Below are positions 34,245-44,445 of a stretch of 64,000 nt of DNA, piece by piece. Origin of the DNA: Eutreptiella sp. 'Long Island Sound 2002' (taxonomy: Eukaryota; Euglenozoa; Euglenophyceae; Eutreptiales; Eutreptiaceae); assembly GCA_964036045.1 (NCBI GenBank), contig OZ038384.1, forward strand, positions 21,753,000 through 21,816,999. The letters run 5' to 3'. The notes under the pieces were generated by a model, which did not search any database, was not told the DNA's origin, and worked only from the letters and a program-made list of their open reading frames with translations. Within the stretch, counting starts at the first letter, position 1; each line of letters starts with the position of its first letter. A program made the position numbers and the translations under genes.

Positions 34245-35929
34245 TTACTTGCGGGGTACCTCCACAAGATCCCTCAGTTGTCTTCCCAGGTGGCCCAAAG
34301 GGCCATCTCTGGTCTTGCCCCGGAACAGGTCGCCATAGGTGGGTGGGTTACCGCCGATTGGCTCGTCCTGGCTGGACATGTGGTCCAGCACCATCTTTAC
34401 AAAGGTATTCCCATCATAGGAACCGGGGACGATGGAATCCACTTCCCACCAGGCTTTGTCCTGGCCCTTGCCCTCACGCTGGTTTCCCCAGTCGTGTAAG
34501 GGCTGATCCATATACCCCTGAACCAGACCCAACTCCTCTTCAGTGAGGGGGTCCTCCGATTCTCCGATGTCCACAGGGGAAACCGCAAAGCATTGCGGCC
34601 ATGGCTCCGCTATGATGCGGTTGACACACACGAAGTCCGTGGTGTCGGCCTGTTCAAGGCCCCCATCCACATAGTGGAATTCCGTTGGCCATCTCTGGGG
34701 TGGCATGGGCTGTCCCTTAGCGTCCTGATAGACACTCTCTCCAGCCGGTAGGACGACCTTGTTTAAGGTCATGTTGGTCAATGAGGCCACCGGATCTCGG
34801 GTGCTTTCCTCCTCGGTGCATCCCATAGGAACAACCAGCACTGCCTTGGAGCGGTCCTTGCGAATCTTCGCTAGCGCCCTTGGAATGTCCCATCGGGGGC
34901 AATTGATCCACATCAAACCCTGATGCGGACCCCAGTGCTTCTTCCACGCGGAGTCCTGGGCGCTCCAGTACTTCTCACAAACCTGAAGATGGGTGGAAGT
35001 TCCTGAAGAGAACGCATCCAGGGCCAGATCCGAAGCTCCCAGGTCCGCAACCACTCGGCTCGCCACTTCCGGCATTACGCCGTACTCCTGGTTTGCTGGC
35101 CCAGTTGGCTCAGTGCCCAGCGCGGCTACTTTGAGCTGGTTGCATTCTGGGTGGATCCATTGGCACTCCACATGGTGCTCAGGTGACGAAAGCCACGAGA
35201 GCTGGTCATCCTGGTACAGGGTCATGGAGGCATGGGCCGGGAGAACGCCGGAGTCCGTCTCCATCATGAAGTCGTACCCAAAGATCATGTCCCAGTCCAT
35301 CTCGGCCTCGTAGAAGCAACCTTGCAGGACGATTTCCTTGCCGAGGTCCGGGCGGCTCAGCTCACGGTGGTTCACGAACTGCAGCCCAATGGCCGCTCCT
35401 TGGTGCCTCCCACCATGTACTGGCCGTTTGCCACCTTCAGCCTGACAGGATTCCGACTGTCGGTCAAGCACTCTGGCGGAAGTAGGCCAGCCTTGACCAA
35501 GCTGACCTGAGCTCCCGTGTCGACCAACACGTCGAAGACCTTCTCCACTTCCCCGCATAAGGCACGGACCTTAAGGTGCAACCGCCGCTCACGCCCAACA
35601 CGGCGCACGGCGTGCAAGCTCAGGATCTCCGGCCGTTCCAGAAGCTCAATAAGCGACTGGTGCAGGTCTTGGACAATGGGCTCAGGCTGCCCATCTGCAG
35701 CATGCAGCTGCGGTCTGGGTGATCCTCCGATTCTCTCGGATAGATCTTGAAGCACATTGAATACATTCTTGGTTGCGAAGGATGGACGGGTGCAAGGGTT
35801 CGTACCTTCATTTGCCCTCACCCTGCCACGGCGACTGTCTTTCGTTTTGGGTGCCGGACAAGGCCTTCCGCCCGCGGCAATCCCTTTGTGCTCACTGTCT
35901 CCCGACTGGGATGGTGTGGCGCTTCCCAC
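34245..35929 (-). pseudogene. protease and accessory domain of element B (frame change near 35400)
   Basis: The upstream part (35929-35372) holds an aspartic protease active site VLVDTGAQVSLV and shares the Gag frame. Near 35400 the sense moves to the frame of 35558-34245, which continues the protease (MIFGYDFM) and then carries the accessory domain (34659-35036): DLALDAFSS, a Trp-rich stretch, LMWINCPRWDIPRALAKI, AVLVVP and VVLPAGESVY. Elements A and C have the same domain in the same place. Its role is unknown. It resembles the DLFAS...NPPF module found near RNase H in DIRS-like elements. The end of the frame is followed at -1 by pol. Confidence 0.75.
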
Positions 35930-35980
35930 GACACCAGCCTATGACCGCCCTAGCTGGGGCCCTTGGCTGCAGGGGCTCCG

Positions 35981-37459
35981 CTAAGGGGCGTCAGTTGTGG
36001 TAGTAGGGGTACTCTCCTCCGCATCAACCTCGTTGACACCCTTCTTCTTTCCCCCTTTCTTACCCTTCTTGTCCTTGTCCTTGTTCTTGTCATTCTCTTT
36101 GTTCTCCTTTTTCTTGTCGTCCGACTTGGGGACCCAGGACCTCTTGATCTCCTGGATCTCCTTGGCCAACTCGGTCCCCACCGACATCAGCTTGGAGAGC
36201 TCGTCCTTGGTGACCTCCACCTTGGTCTCCCGGATACCCGCGGGTGCACGCTTCTTCGAACCGTGCACCTTCTTGTAGGCCTCCGTGTCGGCCTTGTGGA
36301 TGGGGCATGTCCGGTGGTCATGGTTGAACCCTTTGTTCCTCCCATGACACACGAAACAGCCCTGAGGGTGAGCTCGTATGAACTCCGCAAAGGACAGCGG
36401 AGGGTCGCCAATGCGGCGGGGGTCCTTCTTCTCCTTCTTCTTCCAACCCTTCTGCAGGGGCTTCGAGCTTTACCGGTTGCTCCCCGTGTTCAATTTGTTG
36501 GCCACGGAGGCACAACCGGCTACCTCGGCGGGCTCATCGTCGTCGTCATCGTCGTCGAGAGCCTCATCGCCATTCGCTCCCGCTTGGTCCATGGCAGCTC
36601 CTTCGCCAGACCCCTCGCCAACGTAGTTGACGTCACGGTCGCCGGGCCTCAACCCGCGGGTGTGGTGGAGGTTCCTGTACTCCTTGAGTCCCCCCTCTCC
36701 CACCCACCCGAGGATCTCGTCACAACTCATCCACGCCGAGATGGCCTGCAGACGGATGGTCTGGCCGCCCACGTCACACTCATCAAGGCGCCACATCGCG
36801 GTCTTCTCGCGATCGCCCGTGACGGTGATGAGGAGGGCGTTCCGCAGGGAGTGCCGTTTGACATCCCGGGTCACGTTCTTCCTCGTCCAAGCCACCATGT
36901 TTGTATGATACTCCTTGGGGAGCATCATGTGGACCGTGTGGCTGGACTTGGCCCTCTTCGCTTCCTCCTTGGTGATCCTCTTGATCCATGCTTCCCGCAG
37001 CATGGAGAGCAGGCGGGCCTGCTCGTCACCCTCATTCCAGTCCTCCACGTTGCGGCGCAAGAGGGTGTATTGCCCCTGGAAGTCCCGCCAATCTCGTAGG
37101 CGGATCTCCCGACCATCATGCTGAAGCTTGATGGCCTTCCACCGCTTGGCAGCCACCTGCGGATCGTCCACCCGCTCCTGCTCGTTGAGCCACTTCTTGG
37201 CTTCCTTGGGGGTCTTGATTTTCCCCTCCTTGGTCGCCACGAAGTATAGCTCTTGCAGCACTTCCGGCAGGCGGTACCTGAACCGTTTGAAGACATATTT
37301 CTCCGCATCTGCGGGATCCATGTCTTCGGTGACGGTCATTCCCAAATCGTCCAGCTTCTCCAAGAAGCGGTCGAGGTTGAGGGGGTTGCCATCGTACGTG
37401 GAGGGCTTGATGTCCTTCAGGTCTTCCCACACGGCGGCATCCGCGGCCTTAGAGACCAT
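35981..37459 (-). pseudogene. gag: Gag capsid and zinc region of element B
   Basis: A frame from ATG at 37459 encodes 329 residues of a capsid-like protein (STYDGNPLNLDRFLEKL at the start), then meets TAA at 36470-36472. The same frame continues as a Lys-rich stretch, a variant zinc knuckle CX2CX8HX4C (CFVCHGRNKGFNHDHRTC near 36310-36365), a charged helix and a Lys-rich tail to TAG at 35981-35983. Another TAG at 35939-35941 precedes the protease, still in frame. All three stops can be read as former CAA or CAG. A poly-Asp run occurs near the end of the capsid. This Gag would form the particle shell and bind RNA. Confidence 0.75.
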
Positions 37460-37784
37460 GAACGCCGGCCGCGAGGTTGACCGAGGTTCCCATCAGCGTC
37501 ACCCCACGGACTCCCACGGCCGCCACTTCCATCTTCTCCACGGTATCCATATGGCTATGCCGTGGTTCCTGCATGTACGCTGAACCTAGATTTTCACGCC
37601 GTACTCCTTCCATGTATGCCTCCTCATCACGGCGCCGGCGGCTGCGTTCAGCGGCCTCCTGTCGTACACCACGGGGCGGAGTAATGCCGAACTCCTCCAG
37701 ATCTTCCTCACCTCCGCCGACATCCCACTCCACGTCCCCTCCGGGGACCTCATCCCTGAGTCCACCATAACGCCCGCCAGCCAT
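37449..37784 (-). CDS. short Glu/Arg-rich open frame upstream of Gag in element B
   Basis: 111 residues from ATG at 37784, rich in Gly, Glu and Arg (for example EAAERSRRRRDEEAY). The stop overlaps the Gag ATG by 11 bp in another frame. It may be the tail of the upstream N-terminal protein after a frame change, or an N-terminal extension of Gag. No domain is recognised. Confidence 0.4.
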   Translation of the reverse strand: MAGGRYGGLRDEVPGGDVEWDVGGGEEDLEEFGITPPRGVRQEAAERSRRRRDEEAYMEGVRRENLGSAYMQEPRHSHMDTVEKMEVAAVGVRGVTLMGTSVNLAAGVHGL

Positions 37785-37801
37785 TGGGATTGGCTCCTGG
37801 G

Positions 37802-40351
37802 CTAGTGCGGGGCGTCGGGGGCGTACCGGTGTCCGCGTCGGAGCACGGCGGTTGTGCTACTCTGCACTAAGCCACTAATCACGCCACTCCTCACTGCCAC
37901 TGCCGGGCGGCACGCGCTCGTTACGGCGGCCCGCGCTGTGATGAGAGGGGGCGCTGAGAGAAGGGGCACTGGCGCTGGGGGACTCCTGGGGGCTCCGCCG
38001 GGGGCATGGGCTCTGCCTGGACCTGGTCCAGTTCCCCAGCCGTCGTCTGACGAGCCAGACTCCAGGGGTGGGTGGTCGCTGCCCACGCTCCCATGGCCTT
38101 CCAGCTCGTCCAACCTCTGCTGCAGGCCGTTGATGACCTTGTTCAGCAGCCTGGTCTCGCCCCTGGCGATGTCCAGCTCCCTCTGGCCGGCGGTGGCGAC
38201 CTTGGCGATCTTGACCATCTCCGTCTTGGCGATGTCCAGCTCCTTCTGTGCGGCCGCGACGACCCTGGCGATGCGGATCATCTCGCCCTTGCCCGTGTCT
38301 ACCTCGCGCTTGAGGGACTGGACCCTCCTGCGGAGGTGGACAATCCACCGCCAGGTGGCATCCGGGTCACCCTTTCCTGGTGGGTCGTCGGGGTCCCCAG
38401 GGGGTCCTCCAGGAGGGCCTCTGCCGGGTCCGCCCGGTCCAGGGGGTCCTCCCCCTCCCGGAGGTCCGCCTCCGGGGGGTCCACTTGGTGGGCGTCCTCC
38501 AGGGGGTCCTGACGGGCCTGCGCCAGGGGGTCCCGGTGGGTCTCCGCCGGGTCGCCTCGGTGGGTCCGAGGATGGGGGCTTCTACGTGTAGCCAAAGTGC
38601 ATGTCCTCATCCTCGTCCATGTCTCCCCACCTGGTCGTCTCGGTCTCGCACGCGAAAGACTCTGAGCTCCGGTATGGAGGAGGGAGATCCTCACCCTCAC
38701 CCTCCGGCTCCATGGGGACGTCTCCGCCTCCTCCGCCAGCCACTCCTCGGCGATGTCGGGGGCCTCTTCCATCCCCGTCGCTGGCGGTGAGGAAGGGATC
38801 GGAGTCATGGGGGTGTCCGCCCGCTGGTCTCCGTGACCTCTCGGGGGTCTTCTTCTTACCCCTCCTTCGTCGGTAGGCGGTGGGGCCACTGTCCCCACTG
38901 CTGCCCGTGTCGACCTCCTCCAGATCCAGCGTCATCTTGGAGGAGGCGTCCCCTTCGAAGAGCTTTCGAAGGGTCTCCACTCAGGATCCTCCCGGGGGAG
39001 TCTCGCGCTGGAGCTTGGCTTCCGCCTCCTCCATTGCGGCGGACGTGGCTGCGGCAGCTCGCCTTTTGGCCTCCTCCCGTGCACGGACAGCCTCGGCTTC
39101 CCGAGCCGGCTGCAGCCGAGCTTTCTCACCTTCCAACGCCGCCAGCTCCGCCTCCGTCTTGGCCCTCTCCTCAGCGACCTTCCGTCGCGCAGACTCGATG
39201 GCGTCCTTCCTGGCAGCGTCCGCTTGGGCCTTCACCGTTTCTTCGGCATGGGCCCTTTCCTCCGCCTCCTTCTTTGCCCTCTCTTGGGCAAGCGCCTCTT
39301 CGAGCGCTCTCACCTCGGCCTCCTTAAGGACAATGGCCTCCTGGGCCAGGCGGGCTTCCTGGGCGGCTGCCGCCACCTCACCCCTGACCCGGGCAGTCGC
39401 TGCCTCCTGGGCGGCTGCAGCCGTGAGTCCGGCCGCAATGGCCGCCACGGTCGAGGCGTGGAAGGCCATGCCTGTGCCCCAATCTGTGGCCTCCTCCTGG
39501 GCGATGCCGAGGGCGCCCTCCACGGCAGCGTTCTGCTGCGTGGCCCGTTGCCGGGCAACCCGAAGGTTGCAGGGCACCCCACAGGCGCGCTCGCAGGCGC
39601 GGGCCACGTCCCTTTGGTCCGGAGGGACGCTGCTGCTGGAGCTGGCCTGGTCGGCCGGCATCCTCCCCCGGTGGGCCGACTCCACGTCGCTGCTGGGGCC
39701 TGACTTCCTCAGGTGCAGCGGACGGGGCTTGGCCTTGGCCTTCTTGGCGACTTCGAGGAAGTCGCCAAGGGTGGTGTGGCCGGGGTGGTGACCGCCACTG
39801 GCCCGTTGGGGGTTGGGGGCTGGGGTTCCGGCCTTGGCGGCTTGGGCGGCTTCCGCGGCCAGGAATTCCTGGTACTCCCGCCATTTCTCGTCCCGCTTCT
39901 TGTCCCCAGCAGATCGCTTCTCCTCCCCAGGAGACGCGCTGCTGCTGCTGCCCTGCAGCGTGCGCTCCTTCTCCGGCTCCAGGAACTTCTTTTCGATCAT
40001 GTCCCACATGGAGACGTTGATCGTGGCGCCCGACGGGTACTCGTTGGGGTTCTGGTCCTCCCCAATCCCGTCAGGGCGCAGCCCTTTGCCAGATCTGTCC
40101 GGGTGGGTCCAGACCCTCCAGCGCTTCTGGCGGAAGCGGTAGGCATACCCTTCCACCCGCAGCCAGTCTTCCACTGCCTGCAGGCGGTCGGCACCCATAT
40201 CCTCGCGGAGCTCGAAGCTCCCGGGCATGCCGCCTTCGCACTGGGGATTGCTGTGGCGGTAGTGCTGCCCCCACACCAACCCACGCAGTAGGCACACCGC
40301 ATGGGGGTGGGGCAGCGGCCACGTCTTGCCCGCCTCCTGCCAATTCACCAC
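37802..40351 (-). pseudogene. 850-codon N-terminal frame of element B with coiled coil and Gly-Pro linker
   Basis: One frame from 40351 to 37802 is interrupted by TGA at 38981-38983 and TAG at 38582-38584, both consistent with C-to-T change. The N-terminal 120 residues are Trp- and Cys-containing and may fold. A long Ala/Glu/Lys/Arg-rich coiled coil follows (about 39040-39480), then a Ser/Asp-rich acidic region, a collagen-like Gly/Pro linker (about 38390-38570), and a second helical segment with heptad-like AKTEMVKIAKV repeats (38100-38300). Its position before Gag suggests a Gag extension or a separate structural protein. I do not recognise a known family. After about 38080 the frame is less protein-like, so another indel may exist. 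Confidence 0.6.
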
Positions 40352-40652
40352 CTTTCCCCTCGATGGACTAGTCCTGGGGGTGGCTGTTGAGGCGGTTGCT
40401 GCGGTCCACTCTGTCTACAGGGCTGGGACCAAGACGCCCGATGGTGATTGTGGAGGTGGGTGATGTAGCTGGGAGTGCGGCCGGTGCTGGTCGGCAAAAG
40501 GAACTCGCTGATGTCGGAGTTCCGGTGGCTACACCTCCTTCACGGACTCGGCGCTGTTGCCGGGCGGCACTGCGAAGCCCGTGGTGCTCGGGGTTCAGGT
40601 GGCCCCGAGTGGCATGCGAGTGATGGGTAACCCCGCGGCGGTGAAACGCTTT

Positions 40653-43600
40653 TGACGCGTTCCCGTGGGGGGCCTGGCCACAGGGCGCTGCGGCGAACAC
40701 GTGCAAGCAAGCAGGCAGGCAAAGCACTGCGCTCACAGGGGCATCCTCATGCTCGTGTCATGTGACAAAGCGTTTCAGGATCCTTGCCACTCTGAAATAA
40801 GGGAACAAAAGTATGTACAGCAACACATCAGGATATGTACACATGGGGCTGAGACTGGACTGGGGTAAGGGCATCACAGGACAGTAGACACTCAGTCCCA
40901 ACTCATATCCCAATCCCAGGTCCGTCCCTTTCAGTGGCTGGCAGGGGCGGGGGCTCAAACACAACCCATGCCCTACTCAGTCCGGACCCTGAAACCCTGC
41001 CAATAGGGGAGGGTGTCCTGCCCAGCCACAGGCGAGTTCCTGGGAACCAAGGGGCTCCAAGGCCAACCGACAGTAGCTCCTCATGCTATCTTGGAGGGAA
41101 GGTCCTAACTCTCCTCTGAGCCGGAGACAAGGCCCCGCAATTATCCCCTAGGAATTGGTAGCTGAAAATGGGCCGTTTCAGCCCAAACTGATGTTAGCTC
41201 GAAAACTCCACAACTGACCCCTCGCCTCGACCCGCCAGAGGTAGGGACGAGGCAACTGACCCTATCCCCTCTGAGTGCAATCTCTCTGGAGCCCTCACCC
41301 AACTTGGTTCCCTCTAAGCTCCTGGCATCAGGGCACCACGGGTTCATCAAGTGGGGTCATGATGCCAAAATCACCAAAATTGGCGTCCCACCCACGCGTG
41401 ACTCGCCCGGCCAGGGCAAGGCCAATGGCTCACACGATAGGAGGCAGGACCTAGGGCCTATATCTGAGTGCACGACTTGCAATTGGGTTGGACTCCAAAT
41501 GGGCATAGAGATATGGGGCCGCCAATTGACCACACGGGGGGCTGGAATCGGGTCCCAAAAGGGGGTCATTTTGGCTGCTCAAAATGAGCCAAAATCCGGG
41601 GTACCCCCAATGGTAAATCTCCACGCCGGCTCGGAGATCGGATCTGCCATTCCACACCCGATTCACCGGGAGTTGAACAGACACTGCCGTGCCCTTGGCC
41701 ATCAAATATCTCCACGGCCCTTGGCGTGGTGACAATCCCAATTGGGTCCACAATTGCCAAAATGGCAAAATCGGTCGTCTCGGTCGACCGTCCAGGGTAG
41801 GAAACCTTGGCGATATTGACACGCCAAGCCTTGATTCACAACCCTTGATATCCCCTTTGGTCCCATACCCTGGGTTATGGCTTGCTGTCACACTGGCTGC
41901 TTGCTGTTCATCGAGGGAATGAACACGCGGATGGGGCAGAAAGCAGCATGCGGTGCAAAGGAGGAGATCGGGGATCGCACCAAAGGTTGAATAACTCCGG
42001 ATGAGCCAGAGGAGCAAATACGAAACTCAATGGCGTTCAACCCTGGGTCATCTGCTACAATATTCGCCACTTCCTTCTGGCTAGATTCAGTGCCCCATGG
42101 AGATATGGTAGTTCCAATATGGCATACAATGGCAAAAACAGCGAAATTTGGCCAAAATGGCCCGCACTCATGATTCCATATCTCCATGGCCACGGCGAGG
42201 ATCCTTTCAACCAAAGATGCTAAAGACACATGGGACTCAGGTCCCAATATATGCCACGTGCCAACCCTCATGGTCGCCTCTAGCTATTTGCCCCATTGGA
42301 GGGAAAATGACACACAAATGGGGCAGAATGGCAACATACCCCAAATTGGGTGACTCACAACTCTCCCTTCGAGAGGAGAGGCCACATGGAGAAACACCCC
42401 ATTTGATGCGAGTTTATGTGCCCTCTCCGAATTGCCCTTACCCTTGGTCAAGTGGCGCACGCAACCTCGGGGGCGAAATCAGGGAGAGAAGGGGTTCGCG
42501 GCCATTCTGGGCAAAACGGCCAAAATTCACCCAAAAGTGGTCCCTCGAAACGTCATATCTCCGTATCACAAGAGAAAGGAGCCTCGGGCTTTTGCATGGA
42601 TGCAAACCGAAGCTTTGCTTCCCTTTTGCAACAGGGGTTGAGGTTCAAGGCATAGTGGAAACATTTTTAACACCTCAATCCTTGAAGCACACTACTTATG
42701 GGAAAAAGTGCATATATCGGCGATATTGGCATGAACATATCTTTGGGACCTTGAGGAGCAAACATATGAGTAAACATTCTTGGAGTAGGCCCATAGTAGG
42801 TGCCTTCAAATATGCCCACTATGGTTAGATTGTCTCCGCCCACTCGTGTGATTAGTGCTTGCATATGAGCGCGTGTGCAAAGAGGCAGTATGGCACGCGT
42901 GCTCACAAGGCGAAATTATATAAACTAGAAGACAAGGTTTTAAAAATCAACGAAGCCAACCACCATGTCCTTCGTGGTCTCTACTTTACATATTGCATTT
43001 GGTTCGAGGCTCAACTCCCCATAGGCCTCGAGTACGAGCCTCGGGGGTTTGGCGATTTTGGCCTAATTTTCGACCAAAACTTGCCGTCTTTCGAAAATGG
43101 AGTTTTGGTACGCATTAAATTGCGTGGAGCCATCGTTGAGTTGGCTCGAAAAACGAAAATGGCCTGGGGTTTTTGGTCTTGTGAGCATTGTGTTCGGTTA
43201 TTAACGTTCATGCTTACAAGGCCACAAAGTTAGTGTTTGCGCACGCACAGGACTTGGGTTTGCGAAACCCATGGGCCGCCTAAAACATCCCTATTGCCCG
43301 CTTCCCTATACAAAGTAATATGACAAGTGAAAGGGGCATGGATGAAAGGCATAGGGGGGGAATGTAGGGTTCCATCCAAACTCATGGTACTTGAGAACCA
43401 TGGGTTCGAGCGATTGACGGAAAAGCTTGCGCGCTGATTTTCTCTCAGACGCAATGGCGAAAAATTCTGGTGAACACGGCAGATGAAAGTACAAGAAAAA
43501 TCCTCTAGATCCAGCCTTTAAGTTCTCTTAGAACCTCAAAGGTACTTGAGAAAAATCCCTCACAAAACTCGCTACGGAGAAGCGACAAAAGCGCGCGAAC

Positions 43601-43861
43601 AGGCGACAACAGGCGGCGATTTGACGGCAATTAAAAATCGCGGTAGAAATCGGGTGTTTCAGCAATTTCAAACTGAAAATCGACCAAGACAATAAAATCA
43701 TGGTAATTCTACATCGGTTTATTGGGTAGAAATCGGATTCCACATTTCGCGGATTAGAGAACAGGGATATCCCGCTGACAGCCGGTGTCAGCGGCTTCCG
43801 CACGGGTGTGACGGCTCACAGGCCTCTGGGCCATGGGTCATAGATTCTGGGTACCGCTTCA
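40653..43861 (-). repeat. 5' LTR of element B (3209 bp)
   Basis: This is the right copy of the 3.2-kb LTR and would carry the element promoter. It contains no convincing gene. Differences from the left copy are mostly substitutions, many of them transitions. Confidence 0.92.
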
Positions 43862-43865
43862 CCAT
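43862..43865. other. target site duplication of element B (right copy, CCAT)
   Basis: It matches 26331-26334 directly outside the LTR end. The host sequence interrupted by element B is therefore 22480-26334 joined to 43866 onward. Confidence 0.75.
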
Positions 43866-44445
43866 GTGCCATATGCACCTCATTGATGTCATTTTGTCGC
43901 GCATGACCCCCATGAATCAATCTGATTTTCCTTAATGTGTTGAAGCGAGGTTGTGTCCGCATGGCGTCATATGTTCGTAGTTCGAATGTGCATGGTATAT
44001 AAAATCGATTCTTGGAGTAAGGTTGCAACATCGTCTGCGATAATCGCATACTCTATTCCAGGGCTTCACTTTTACTTCTGTTTCTTCGTCTCCCTTTGCC
44101 CGACATTGTCTCAGTTGTTCCTTTCTCCATGATCATGTCCATGTATTGATGAGGCCAGACTCAACCCCATTTGGTGATCGATTATTTGGACTGCAGTGGT
44201 CAGGTTCACTCGATTCTATTCATCGAGTGTTCTCGTTTTTACTGCAAGGGTTGCCAAGGGTGTACCTACCGTATTCGTTTGGCTTTTGTGGCCAGGGGTT
44301 ACCAAGGGTACTTGCAAGAATTTTGAAGTTTTGATTTGGTGAAACATGGAAGCAATGGTGAGGTCAAGGACGACGGGAGTCACGGGAAAGAGGGTGGAGA
44401 AATTGGGTATAGGCGGTAGAGCTCACACTATGGCAGGGGCTGGTC
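43866..44445. other. flank between elements B and A2
   Basis: About 580 bp of unassigned AT-richer sequence. It is unrelated to the protease/pol sequence that would follow Gag in a complete A-type element, so it marks the truncation of A2. Confidence 0.5.

Larger units (their letters stand above)
26335..43861 (-). mobile_element. element B: giant Ty3/gypsy chromovirus-like LTR retrotransposon
   Basis: The element is 17,527 bp in minus orientation, with LTRs of 3190 bp (left) and 3209 bp (right), TG...CA termini, a CCAT target duplication and a polypurine tract. In its own sense it encodes an 850-codon N-terminal frame, a short Glu/Arg-rich frame, Gag, a variant zinc knuckle, protease, the accessory domain, RT-RNase H-integrase and a chromodomain. 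At least five premature stops and several frame changes make this copy defective. I found no primer site beginning TGG after the 5' LTR. It is larger than element A because of the long LTRs and the extra upstream frame. Confidence 0.92.

Noticed and set aside
40600-40652. A primer binding site for element B
   Set aside because: No sequence beginning TGG follows the 5' LTR end on the minus strand. The TGGGTAACCCC word here is on the wrong strand.
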